Assembly (NCBI GenBank): GCA_963781215.1
Contig: CAWAFE010000051.1
Coordinates: forward strand, 1-64,000
Length of the DNA stretch: 64,000 bases
Reading direction: 5' to 3'
From: AP-15 sp963781215
GTDB lineage: Bacteria; Pseudomonadota; Alphaproteobacteria; ATCC43930; CGMCC-115725
Part shown: positions 49,010-56,967 of the stretch, piece after piece
Layout of the letters: each line of letters begins with the position of its first letter
Position numbering within the stretch: position 1 is the first letter of the stretch
The notes under the pieces: generated by a model
Databases searched by the model: none
What the model was told of the DNA's origin: nothing
Seen by the model: the letters and a program-made list of their open reading frames with translations, nothing else
Translations under genes and position numbers: made by a program

Positions 49010-49768
49010 ATGAGCGAGGCAGGGGAGGCCGGGCCGCTCTTCACCGAGGACCGCCTCCTCGGCGGGCGGGTGCGACTGCGGCAGCCGGCGAGCGGCTATC
49101 GGGTCGCGATCGATCCTGTCTTTCTCGCGGCGTCGGTGCCGGCCGAGCCGCATCAGCTGGTGCTCGATGTCGGCTGCGGGTCTGGGGCGGCGATGCTGTG
49201 CCTCGCGGCGCGCGTGCCGCATGCGCGCATCGTCGGGCTCGAGATGCAGCGCGACCTGGTTCGGCTGGCCGGCGACAACGCGATCCTGAACCAGATGGAG
49301 GCGCGGGTCTCGGTGATGATCGGGGACTTGTTGCATGCGCCGCCGCGATTGTCGCCGGGCGCCTTCGACCACGTGATGGCGAACCCGCCTTTCAACGAGC
49401 GCGGCCGAACGACCCCGGCCGCGGCGCCGGGCCGGGCCGCCGCCACGATCGAAGGCGACGCCGACCTCGCCGCCTGGGTGCGCTTTTCGCTGGCGATGGT
49501 GCGCTCCAAGGGCACAGTGACCTTTATTCACCGCGCCGACCGGATCGATGCGCTGCTGGCCGAGGTCGCCGGGCGGGCCGGCGAGGTCGTGGTGTTTCCG
49601 CTGTGGCCGGGGCAGGGAAAGCCGGCAAGCCGCATCTTGGTACGCGCGCGCAAGCAGATCGCGGCACCGGCGCGGCTCGCCGCCGGACTCGTCCTGCACG
49701 AGCCCAACGGGCAGCCCACCGCGGCGGCCGCGGCGGTGTTGCGGGAGGGGGGCGGGCTCGATCTCTGA
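49010..49768 (+). CDS. TrmN6-like N6-adenine methyltransferase
   Basis: 252 residues. SAM motif I VLDVGCGSGAAMLCLAAR, motif II IVGLEMQRDLVRLAGDNA and the amino-methylase motif MANPPFNE (NPPF). It matches the family of tRNA1(Val) A37 methylase TrmN6/YfiC. Expected to be a tRNA (or other RNA) methylase in the cytosol. Between the DUF2007 gene and the S49 protease, all on the plus strand. Confidence 0.88.
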   Translation: MSEAGEAGPLFTEDRLLGGRVRLRQPASGYRVAIDPVFLAASVPAEPHQLVLDVGCGSGAAMLCLAARVPHARIVGLEMQRDLVRLAGDNAILNQMEARVSVMIGDLLHAPPRLSPGAFDHVMANPPFNERGRTTPAAAPGRAAATIEGDADLAAWVRFSLAMVRSKGTVTFIHRADRIDALLAEVAGRAGEVVVFPLWPGQGKPASRILVRARKQIAAPARLAAGLVLHEPNGQPTAAAAAVLREGGGLDL

Positions 49769-49810
49769 CCCCGCTCGCCCGGGCCGGCACGGCTCCCCAT
49801 TTGGTGTCGC

Positions 49811-50656
49811 ATGAGCATCCGCGACCATATCGACATCGCTCGGTTGTTCGGTCGTCGTCGGCCGGTCGTGTCGGTGCTGCGCTTCGAAGGCGTCATCATG
49901 CCGCGGCTGCGGTCGGGCACGATCTCGTTGGCGAGCCACGCCGCGGCGATCGAGCGCGCGTTCGCGGCCTCGGGCCTCGTCGCCGTCGCCCTCGTGGTCA
50001 ATTCGCCCGGCGGGTCGGCGGCTCAATCGGCGCTGATCTGCCGCCGCATCCGCCAGCTCGCCGAGGAGAAAGGGGTTCCGGTCATCGCCTTTGCCGAGGA
50101 TGTGGCGGCCTCGGGCGGCTATTGGCTGGCGCTCGCCGGCGACGAGATTTTCTGCGAAGAGACCTCGATCCTGGGCTCGATCGGCGTGGTCAGCGCGAGC
50201 TTCGGCTTTCCGCAGGTGATCGCCCGGCTCGGGGTCGAGCGGCGTCTCCACACCGCCGGCGACCGGAAATCCCTGCTCGATCCGTTCCTGCCCGAGGAAC
50301 CGCGCGATGTCGAACGGCTGACCGCGTTGCAGCAGGACATCCACCGCGCCTTCAAGGAGCATGTGCGCCAGCGCCGCGCCGGCAAGATCGACGCCGCCGA
50401 CGAGAGCCTGTTCAACGGCGATGTCTTCACCGGCCACATGGCGCTCGGCCGCGGCCTGATCGACGGCATCGGCGAATTGCGCGCGGTGATGCGCGCCCGC
50501 TACGGCGACAAGGTCAGGCTGCGCCCGTTTGCGGCCGAGCGGAGACGGCCGTTGTGGCGGCGCCTGCCGTTTGCCGCACGCGAGCCGTTGTCGGTTGTCG
50601 CCGAATTTGCCGACTGGATCGAGGCGCGGCTCCTGTGGGCGCGGTTCGGGCTGTGA
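49811..50656 (+). CDS. S49 family serine protease (SppA/SohB-like)
   Basis: 281 residues. Motifs: VVNSPGGSAAQSALICRRIR, catalytic Ser in EDVAASGGYWLALAGDEIF, ETSILGSIGVVSASFG and the catalytic Lys in GDRKSLLDPFLPEE. There is no obvious membrane helix, so it is a short SppA-like form. Third in the DUF2007-TrmN6-protease set. Confidence 0.92.
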   Translation: MSIRDHIDIARLFGRRRPVVSVLRFEGVIMPRLRSGTISLASHAAAIERAFAASGLVAVALVVNSPGGSAAQSALICRRIRQLAEEKGVPVIAFAEDVAASGGYWLALAGDEIFCEETSILGSIGVVSASFGFPQVIARLGVERRLHTAGDRKSLLDPFLPEEPRDVERLTALQQDIHRAFKEHVRQRRAGKIDAADESLFNGDVFTGHMALGRGLIDGIGELRAVMRARYGDKVRLRPFAAERRRPLWRRLPFAAREPLSVVAEFADWIEARLLWARFGL

Positions 50657-50701
50657 CGAAATCCGCTTCCTGTCGACGCATCTGCAACAGGAGTGCAGAT
50701 C

Positions 50702-50920
50702 ATGACGATCCATATCCCCGAGCACTTGATCGCGACGATCAACAGAGTGGTGCGCACCTCGCGGCAGATGCTGCCTGAGATCGGGCGGGAGCCGAGGCCC
50801 GAGGAGCTCGCCGGGAAGCTTGCCATGCCGCTCGAGAGGGTGCGCAAGTTGCTGACGATTGCCAATCGACCGATCAGCCTCGATACATCGGGTTCCGATG
50901 ACTATCCGCCGACCGCCTGA
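50702..50920 (+). CDS. Stand-alone sigma-70 region 3-like small protein
   Basis: 72 residues from the ATG at 50702, with GGAG nine bases upstream. HIPEHLIATINRVVRTSRQM, LPEIGREPRPEELAGKLAM and RKLLTIANRPISLDT match sigma-70 (RpoD) at the end of region 2.4 and region 3, and nothing else of RpoD is present. It ends with its own TGA inside the convergent glnS gene (19-base overlap). It is either a fragment left by duplication of rpoD or a small sigma-mimic that binds core polymerase. The good ribosome site and intact frame argue that it may be expressed. Confidence 0.75.
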   Translation: MTIHIPEHLIATINRVVRTSRQMLPEIGREPRPEELAGKLAMPLERVRKLLTIANRPISLDTSGSDDYPPTA

Positions 50921-52587
50921 GCCTTGGCCCAGCTGTCGCGCAGGCCGACGGTGCGGTTGAAGACGAGGCGGCCCGGCTGTGTGTCGGGGTCGAGGCAGAA
51001 ATAGCCTTGCCGCTCGAATTGCACCGGCTCGCCCGGTGAGGCGGCGGCGAGCGCCGGCTCGACCCGCGCCTCGGTCAATCTCTCGAGCGAATCCGGGTTG
51101 AGGTCGGCCAAGAAATCGCCGTCGGCGCCGGGGTCGGGTCGGGCGAAGAGCGGGTTGTAGAGCCGGATCTCGGCCGCCGCCGCGTGCGCCGCCGAGACCC
51201 AATGCAAGGTCGCGCGCACCTTGCGCCCATCGGGCGCGTTGCCGCCGCGCGTTGCCGGATCGTAGGTGCAGCGCAGCTCGACGATCTCTCCCGCGGCGTC
51301 CTTCACCACCTCGCGGCAGGTGACGAAAAAGGCGTAGCGCAGCCGTACCTCGCGGCCCGGCGCGAGGCGAAAGAACTTGCTCGCTGGCTGCTCCATGAAA
51401 TCGTCACGCTCGATAAAAAGCTCGCGACCGAACGGAAGGCGGCGGCTGCCGACGGTCGGGTCCTCGGGGTTGTTGATCGCGTCGAGCTCCTCCCCAGCAC
51501 CGGTATAGTTATCGATGACGAGCTTTAAGGGCCGCAACACCGCCATCCGCCGCGGCGCGGTCTTGTTCAGATGCTCGCGGATCGCGTGGTCGAGCATCGC
51601 GACATCGACGACGCTGTTGGCCCGGGCGACCCCGACCTTGCGGACAAACTCCCGGATCGCCGCCGGCGGCACCCCGCGCCGGCGCAGCCCCGCCAGAGTC
51701 GGCATCCGCGGGTCGTCCCAGCCGGCGACCAGTCCCTGCCGCACCAGCTCGGTCAGGAACCGCTTTGACAAAACCGTGTAATTGAGTTTGAGACGGGCGA
51801 ACTCGTATTGCCGCGGCCGTGACGGCGCCGGCAAATTGTCGAGAAGCCAGTCGTAAAGCGGACGATGGTCCTCGAATTCCAATGTGCACAGGGAGTGGGT
51901 GACACCCTCGATCGCGTCCGACTGGCCGTGCGCGAAATCGTAGCTCGGGTAGATGCACCATTTCGTGCCGGTGCGCGGATGGGCCGAATGCAGGATACGG
52001 TAGAGCACCGGGTCGCGCAGATTGATGTTGCCCGAGGCCATGTCGATCTTCGCGCGCAATACCCGCGCTCCGTTCGGGAACTCGCCCGCGCGCATGCGGC
52101 GGAAAAGGCCGAGGTTCTCGGCGACGCTCCGCTCGCGCCAGGGGCTGTCGCGGCCGGGCTCGGTCAGGCTGCCGCGCATCGCCCGCATCTCTGCCGCCGG
52201 GAGGTCGTCGACATAGGCGTTGCCGGCCCGGATCAGATGCTCGGCCCAGTCGTAGAGCCGATCGAAATAGTCCGACGCGTGGTAGAGGTGCCGGCCCCAA
52301 TCGAAGCCGAGCCAGCGCACGTCGCGCTCGATCGCGTCGATATACTCCTGCTCCTCCCGGGTCGGGTTGGTGTCGTCGAAGCGCAGGTGGCAGCGGCCGC
52401 CATATTCCCGCGCCACGCCAAAATTGAGGCAGATCGCCTTGGCGTGGCCGATATGGAGATAGCCGTTGGGCTCGGGCGGGAAGCGCGTCACCACCTGGGC
52501 GGTGCGCCCGGCGGCGAGGTCGGCCTCGATGATGTCGCGGATGAAGTCGCGTCCGGCCGCCGCCGCCGTCATCATGTCGCTCGCCAT
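50902..52587 (-). CDS. glnS: Glutaminyl-tRNA synthetase
   Basis: 561 residues. HIGH motif PPEPNGYLHIGHAKAICLNF, the Gln-specific CTLEFEDHRPLYDWLLDN region, the KMSKS equivalent VLSKRFL, and a C-terminal anticodon-binding beta-barrel domain (VGSRRLPFGRELFIERDDFM; FRLAPGREVRLRYAFFVTC). Start at 52587 (or 52575); the frame is open to 52731, but only these starts give the family N-terminus. A GlnRS in an alphaproteobacterium is acceptable but not universal, since many lack it and use GatCAB. Confidence 0.94.
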   Translation of the reverse strand: MASDMMTAAAAGRDFIRDIIEADLAAGRTAQVVTRFPPEPNGYLHIGHAKAICLNFGVAREYGGRCHLRFDDTNPTREEQEYIDAIERDVRWLGFDWGRHLYHASDYFDRLYDWAEHLIRAGNAYVDDLPAAEMRAMRGSLTEPGRDSPWRERSVAENLGLFRRMRAGEFPNGARVLRAKIDMASGNINLRDPVLYRILHSAHPRTGTKWCIYPSYDFAHGQSDAIEGVTHSLCTLEFEDHRPLYDWLLDNLPAPSRPRQYEFARLKLNYTVLSKRFLTELVRQGLVAGWDDPRMPTLAGLRRRGVPPAAIREFVRKVGVARANSVVDVAMLDHAIREHLNKTAPRRMAVLRPLKLVIDNYTGAGEELDAINNPEDPTVGSRRLPFGRELFIERDDFMEQPASKFFRLAPGREVRLRYAFFVTCREVVKDAAGEIVELRCTYDPATRGGNAPDGRKVRATLHWVSAAHAAAAEIRLYNPLFARPDPGADGDFLADLNPDSLERLTEARVEPALAAASPGEPVQFERQGYFCLDPDTQPGRLVFNRTVGLRDSWAKAQAVGG

Positions 52588-52729
52588 TTCGATGTGCTGG
52601 TCCGGTCCGGGGGCTAATGTGGCGAATCCATAGGCACCCGCCAAGCCCGCGCGACGGGCAGTCGCTTTACCCGTCCGCCGCAATCGGCGAGAAGACCGAG
52701 CCCGAACCAGCATCCGGTGATCTCCGAGC

Positions 52730-54058
52730 ATGACCCCGCACAGGCCGAAGCTCCGGGCCGGGTGGCGCGGCCCGGGATTGCCGCTGTTGCTGTCGGCGCG
52801 GCTGCCGTTCTTCTACGGCTGGGTGGTGCTCGCCTGCCTGTGCTGCGCCGGCTTCTCGCGCCAGGGGGGTGCCGTCGCGACGCTGTCGGTCTTTGTCGAG
52901 CCGATGACGCGCGAGTTCGGCTGGTCGCGCACCGCACTCTCCGGGGCGGTGTCGCTGGGCGGACTGTTGGCGGCGCTCTTCTCGCCGCTGCTCGGGCCGC
53001 TCGTCGACCGCCACGGCTCGCGCGCCGCATTGTGCCTCGCCGTCCTCGTCAACGGGGTGGCGATGCTGCTGTTGTCGCAAACCCAGTCCCTCCTGGTCTT
53101 TTATCTGTTGTTCTGCACCGCGCGGATGAACTGGGCCGGGCCGTTCGACCTCGGCATCTACAGCGGCGTCAACAACTGGTTCGTCGCCCGCCGCGCCTTG
53201 GCGACCTCGATCGCGACGGTGGCGCAGATGGCCGGGCTGGTGGCGATGCCGCTTCTCGCCCAGCTGGCGATGCGAGGCCACGATTGGCGCGCCGGCTGGC
53301 TGGCGATCGGGGTGATGGTACTGGTGGTGGGTTTCGGCCCGACCTGGCTGTTGATGGTCCGCCGCCCGGAGGATTTGGGCCTGGCGCCCGATGGCTCGGC
53401 AGCCGCCAGCTCCGGTGGCTCCGGTGATGCAGCACCGATCCGGCGGTTTGAGGAGCCGGCGTTTTCGCGACGCCAGGCGATGCGCACCTCGGCCTTCTGG
53501 CTGTTGCTGCTCTACACGATCCTCGTCTACCCGGTGCAGGCCGGGGTCAGCCTGCATCAGGCCCCGCTGCTGATCGAGCACGGCATTTCACCTGCCGCCG
53601 CCGCCGCGATCGTCAGCCTGTTCTCGCTGATGTCGGCCGTGGCCAGCGCCGGCTGCGGCGCGCTCCCCCGTCGGCTGCCGATCAAATACCCGCTCGCCGC
53701 CACTGGCGGGCTGTTGACCGCCGGCACATTGGCGATGCTCGGCGTTTCCTCGACGCTGGACGGGGCTGTTGCGGCGGCGCTGTTCGGCTTCGGCATCGGC
53801 GGAGTCCTGACCTTGCTGCCGCTCGCCTGGGCCGACTATTTCGGGCGCGCCAATTTTGCCGCGATCCGCGGCGTCGCGTTGTCGGCGCAGGTGCTGGCGC
53901 AGGCCTCGGGCCCGCTCCTCTCCGGGGCGTTGCGCGACTGGACCGGCGATTACCAATGGTCGCTGCGCTGCTTTGCCGCGCTGTCGCTGCTCAGCATTCT
54001 CGCGGCGCTGATCGCGCGGCGGCCGAGGGCTATCGGGTCGGCTCGTCAGCCATCCTGA
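52730..54058 (+). CDS. Major facilitator superfamily transporter
   Basis: 442 residues with twelve predicted membrane helices in two halves of six and a loop near residues 205-245. FFYGWVVLACLCCAGFSRQG at the start, DRHGSRAALCLAVLVNG (loop 2-3, MFS motif A-like) and LGIYSGVNNWFVARRALATS. This is the pattern of the OFA/monocarboxylate-like MFS group. Substrate unknown, probably an organic anion. Divergent from glnS; convergent with the DsbA-like gene (13-base overlap). Confidence 0.88.
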   Translation: MTPHRPKLRAGWRGPGLPLLLSARLPFFYGWVVLACLCCAGFSRQGGAVATLSVFVEPMTREFGWSRTALSGAVSLGGLLAALFSPLLGPLVDRHGSRAALCLAVLVNGVAMLLLSQTQSLLVFYLLFCTARMNWAGPFDLGIYSGVNNWFVARRALATSIATVAQMAGLVAMPLLAQLAMRGHDWRAGWLAIGVMVLVVGFGPTWLLMVRRPEDLGLAPDGSAAASSGGSGDAAPIRRFEEPAFSRRQAMRTSAFWLLLLYTILVYPVQAGVSLHQAPLLIEHGISPAAAAAIVSLFSLMSAVASAGCGALPRRLPIKYPLAATGGLLTAGTLAMLGVSSTLDGAVAAALFGFGIGGVLTLLPLAWADYFGRANFAAIRGVALSAQVLAQASGPLLSGALRDWTGDYQWSLRCFAALSLLSILAALIARRPRAIGSARQPS

Positions 54059-54681
54059 GGCAGCGCGCGGCGGCGGGCGCCGGCCTTCTCCAGCAGCTGC
54101 GCCAACGCCTCGTACGGTTGCGCCCCGACCACGCCATAGCGGGCGGCGACAAAGGTCGGCACCCCGGTGACACCATAGGTGCGGGATTTCGCCCAATCCG
54201 CGTCGACCGCGTCCTTGAAGCGGCGCTCGCTCAGCACGGCCTGCGCTTCGTCTTGCGGCAACCCGACCGAGCCCACGATCTCGACCAGGATCCCCGGATC
54301 GCCGATGTTGCGCGCCTCGACAAAGTAGGCCTGGTACAGGGCATTGTGGATCGCCTCGCCGCCCGGCTGCGTGTCCGCCCATTTGCCAAGCTCCTGGGCG
54401 AGCCGGCTGTTGTAGCTGTGGGTCCGCCGGCCATAGGGCAGCCCCTCGGCATCCATCAGGCCCTTCATGCGCCGGTACATCGCCTCTGGATCGATGTTGC
54501 GCCCGGCATAAAGCTCCGCCATCGAGCGCCCCTCGGCGGGGGTCTCGGGATGCAACGGAAAATGCACCAGAACTGCGTCGACCTCGAAATTCTGCTTCAG
54601 CTTTTCAATACGCACGGTACTGAGATAGCACCAGGGTCAGACGTAGTCGGTGAAGATCTCAAGGGTGGTCTTTTCGTCCAT
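54046..54681 (-). CDS. DsbA/FrnE-like thioredoxin-fold protein with in-frame UGA at the first active-site Cys (candidate selenoprotein)
   Basis: From the ATG at 54681 the frame reads MDEKTTLEIFTDYV, then TGA (54639-54637), then PWCYLSTVRIEKLKQ and on without further stops to 54046, giving 211 residues. The cysteine relatives of this family have CPWC exactly here (DYVCPWCYLSTVRIEKL-type), so UGA replaces only the first Cys: U15-P-W-C18. The rest is a full FrnE/DsbA fold (VHFPLHPETPAEGRSMAELY; SYNSRLAQELGKWAD; YGVTGVPTFVAARYGVVGAQ, with the cis-Pro loop TGVPTF). No base composition change or other lesion is seen. A SECIS-like hairpin lies 13-32 bases after the UGA. Likely a cytosolic thiol/selenol oxidoreductase. 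The alternative is a nonsense mutation, or re-initiation at GTG 54615 giving a protein without its active site. Confidence 0.65.
54605..54623 (-). promoter_or_regulatory. Candidate bacterial SECIS hairpin
   Basis: RNA read on the minus strand: U-CAGUAC-CGUGC-GUAUUG-A, a seven-pair stem (one G-U) with a five-base loop. The loop starts 21 bases after the UGA and has G as its second base. This fits the general bacterial SECIS pattern (apical loop about 16-37 bases downstream, short upper stem, G among the first two loop bases). A competing stem, GGUGCU/AGUACC, starts five bases after UGA. Confidence 0.5.
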
Positions 54682-55039
54682 AACGTGTGTAATCCCCAGC
54701 TATTGCCAGCGGTCGAGCATAGGCTCGTCACGGTCGGTTTGCTACCATTTTGCTGCCGGACAGCATATCGTCGATGCGCTGCGCTGAATCCTTAGCGCGA
54801 AGGCCGCGCCGGGGCGCGGGAGATGGCGCAGCGACCATTCGAGAAGGCGGCGATCGCGCGGAACCCATATCCTTCCCGAAGGAGTTGATTTGGGATGATA
54901 TCCCCCGGTTGGCCGGGGAAAGCGGCAATTCACGCTTTTCTTTGCGGCAGCTACGCCAGACCGGAACTTCGACAGTCCCGAAGCGTTGAGCTGCCCGAGC
55001 CTCAAGGAAGACTGGCCCCGCTTCGGCGGGGCTTTTCTC
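54682..55039. other. Gene-free stretch related to 56390-56560
   Basis: No intact gene. 54884-54960 shares the string 'ggttgatctgggataatacccccc' (with a few changes) and its surroundings with 56461-56520, and both copies end in the same terminator. A candidate small-RNA unit or dispersed repeat; direction would be plus. Confidence 0.4.
55015..55036 (+). terminator. Rho-independent terminator
   Basis: gccccg-cttcgg-cggggc followed by tttt: a six-pair G/C stem with a cUUCGg tetraloop and a T-tract, acting on plus-strand transcripts. Its twin is at 56538-56559. Confidence 0.85.
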
Positions 55040-55250
55040 ATGCCTGGCCGCTCTGTCCCGCTGACGGCCAGATCGACCAACCGCGAGCCGCACCGGCCGC
55101 ATACGAGCCGCTTGCGCGAATCCGGGCGGGTCATCTCGGCGCCGTAGCGCGGCCGTCTGGACGGGACCGGGCTCGTTCTGGTGGCCGCCCTCTCAGACAC
55201 CACACGACGAGCGCAACACCCGCCGCCGCGGCGTTGCTCGGCGTCATCGG
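55040..55250 (-). pseudogene. Decayed small zinc-ribbon ORF, copy 1
   Basis: The ATG at 55250 opens MTPSNAAAAGVALVV. A different frame continues YGAEMTRPDSRKRLVCGRCG and SRLVDLAVSGTERP, with one CxxC pair. This resembles small zinc-ribbon proteins ending CGSRxVDxxVTGTxR common in Rhizobiales-like genomes. At least one frame shift separates the halves. A similar, also broken copy is at 56560-56754. Confidence 0.45.
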
Positions 55251-55330
55251 CGGGGCCGGCTCAGACTTCATCGTGTGGGTGGCGCAAACCTTGCGCCATC
55301 GTCTGGTAAGCGTCAGCCCTGCTCCCTGGC

Positions 55331-55588
55331 TTAACCTCCGGCTGGCACGGCGTCATGGATCTCCGAGCCGATGGCGGCATTAGGCTGGACCATCATTCCG
55401 TCGAATTTCACTGCGAACGCCAGCGCTTCGTGATCAAGCTGGAATGAGACGCGGACAATCATTCCGCTTTCAAGCTGGAAATAGGCAAAAGCCGAAGGCT
55501 CGAACCTATTGCGATCGAGCCATTTTCGTATCTCCGCAAGCATGGTGGCTAATTTAGAGTCGCTGAGCCGGACCTCTGCGGTTCGCAT
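55331..55588 (-). CDS. Small conserved hypothetical protein
   Basis: 85 residues: MRTAEVRLSDSKLATMLAEI, RKWLDRNRFEPSAFAYFQLE, a strand IVRVSFQLDHEALAFAVKFD and a loose tail. It resembles small hypothetical proteins of alphaproteobacteria with an 'RxWLDxxxxEP' core. No function known. Confidence 0.55.
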   Translation of the reverse strand: MRTAEVRLSDSKLATMLAEIRKWLDRNRFEPSAFAYFQLESGMIVRVSFQLDHEALAFAVKFDGMMVQPNAAIGSEIHDAVPAGG

Positions 55589-55789
55589 GGTGCTTCACCC
55601 GGAACAGTAACGTTTCGATGGGCTGTAACCGCCGGAGAGGGCAAACCGCTCCCGTCATCGGGCCCTCGTTTTCTTCTTTCTCCTAACTCGGGTCTTGCTC
55701 GGCTGCCACGTCGTGGCATCGAGCACGCCCGGTCAACAATGCAGTGGACGGCCAAGCGTGAGGGCGCTGGGATTGCGCCCCACATCGCG

Positions 55790-55954
55790 CTATTTCGTCC
55801 TCCTTATTAAAACAGCGCACCGCTGTGGTCCGAATGGCCACATCTTGTTCTGCTTCCTCGCCCGGACGCGTCGTATGACATCGAACGGCCCGATCACAGA
55901 ATCGATAGACACGAAGCCGAGCGCCACAAGAAATAGAAGAACTATGGTATTCAT
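55790..55954 (-). CDS. Possible small membrane peptide
   Basis: 54 residues from the ATG at 55954: MNTIVLLFLVALGFVSIDSV, then a basic segment (VIRRVRARKQNK). One N-terminal membrane helix. There is no good ribosome site directly upstream, but it follows the 27-residue ORF on the same strand. Weak call. Confidence 0.3.
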   Translation of the reverse strand: MNTIVLLFLVALGFVSIDSVIGPFDVIRRVRARKQNKMWPFGPQRCAVLIRRTK

Positions 55955-55992
55955 GACGGCAGAGAGCCTATTAATTGAAGCTGATGAACAAC

Positions 55993-56076
55993 CTAGCCGG
56001 TGACGACGAGCCAAAATACGAATGAAATTACTCCGGCCCATAGGAGATAGCCGGTTAACTTCTCGGTTGCCATCAT
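55993..56076 (-). CDS. 27-residue single-helix membrane microprotein
   Basis: The ATG at 56076 follows CAGGAGGTCACCC, a perfect AGGAGG with six-base spacing. The ORF MMATEKLTGYLLWAGVISFV then FWLVVTG ends at 55993. The central 17-19 residues form one hydrophobic helix. Too short to classify. The ribosome site is better than those of most genes here, which is the main reason for calling it. Confidence 0.45.
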   Translation of the reverse strand: MMATEKLTGYLLWAGVISFVFWLVVTG

Positions 56077-56537
56077 GGGTGACCTCCTGGATTTTGTTTC
56101 ACCGGTTGGGAACGCTCCCTGGAAGCGTTCATCGCCACAGTGGAGGCCTGTGCCTCATTTTTGACATCGCCCCCGATACCATCCATTCTACGGCTGATGT
56201 TGCCGCGCGCACGGCCCGCCCGCTGGCGTAGCCGCGAACCCTGGTCGGAGCCGTGGCAAAACTGCGTTAGTGAAAGCGCTGATTATCTCGATTGAGAGGG
56301 TTGTAAATCGGCTCAGCAGCTGCTCGCCGTCATCGAGCGCGAGATGGCGCGACAGGCCGGCGCAGAGGAAAGCGACCGCGCATTGCAGAACGCCGTGGCC
56401 CGACCGCCACTCGCCGGCGGAGAGCCCCGCTCCAGCCACGCTGGAACCATGCCCCGCCGAATGGGGTTGATCTGGGATAATACCCCCCACTTGGCCGAGG
56501 ATCGTTGCACCTCACTCTTGCAGGCCATGCCCCTCTC
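56077..56537. other. Gene-poor stretch
   Basis: No gene recognised. The part 56390-56537 is related to 54784-55014 (the shared 'ttgatctgggataata' region). The ORFs that cross it read through the terminator hairpin (tell-tale KAPPKRG / KSPAEAG translations) and are not credible. Confidence 0.4.
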
Positions 56538-56559
56538 GCCCCGCTTCGGCGGGGCTTTT
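56538..56559 (+). terminator. Rho-independent terminator, twin of 55015-55036
   Basis: gccccg-cttcgg-cggggc-tttt, identical in stem, loop and T-tract to the copy 1.5 kb to the left, and also followed by ctcatg. Confidence 0.85.
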
Positions 56560-56754
56560 CTCATGGATGCCGGTTTGTCCCGCCGCCAACCGCGAGCCAA
56601 ACACCGGCATACGAGTCGCTTTGCCATCCCCGACCGTCATCTCGCCGCCGTAGCGCGCGGACATCTCGGAGGGGTCGGGCTCAACCTGGTGGCCGGTCTC
56701 TCGACACCGCACGATGCCTCGCACACCCGCCGCCTGCGCGTTGCTCAGGGTCAT
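56560..56754 (-). pseudogene. Decayed small zinc-ribbon ORF, copy 2
   Basis: Begins MTLSNAQAAGVRGIVRCRET and continues GHQVEPDPSEMSARYGGEMT. The expected Cys-x-x-Cys/GSR end is scrambled (VFGSRLAAGQTG in one frame, VCRC in another). Collinear with the relic at 55040-55250. Probably non-functional. Confidence 0.45.
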
Positions 56755-56967
56755 CAGCGGGTCGGGTTCGGATTTTCATAGTCTCTGTCGCCGCCGCCTC
56801 GCCAGCGCCATGCTCGGCTCGCGCGTTGGGCGCCATCGGCGGCAACGGCGCCGGGCCGCGGAGACCGGGGCGTCCTGCTTCGCCGGGGCGGTCCCCCTCC
56901 TGGTTGGCGCTTGGCACGGCGATTGCGGCGATGCACATCGTATCGATGCCGTGAGAGAAGGACAAAA

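Noticed and set aside
54046..54615. Accepting the shorter ORF (start GTG 54615) as the whole DsbA-like gene
   Set aside because: It would lack the first strand and the CxxC active site. The upstream frame continues with perfect family sequence, interrupted only by TGA at the Cys position.
54728..55203. Two 120-150-codon minus-strand ORFs around 55 kb, and 56313-56627
   Set aside because: They read straight through a strong terminator hairpin (KAPPKRG/KSPAEAG) and switch frame within the zinc-ribbon relic, so they are not intact genes.
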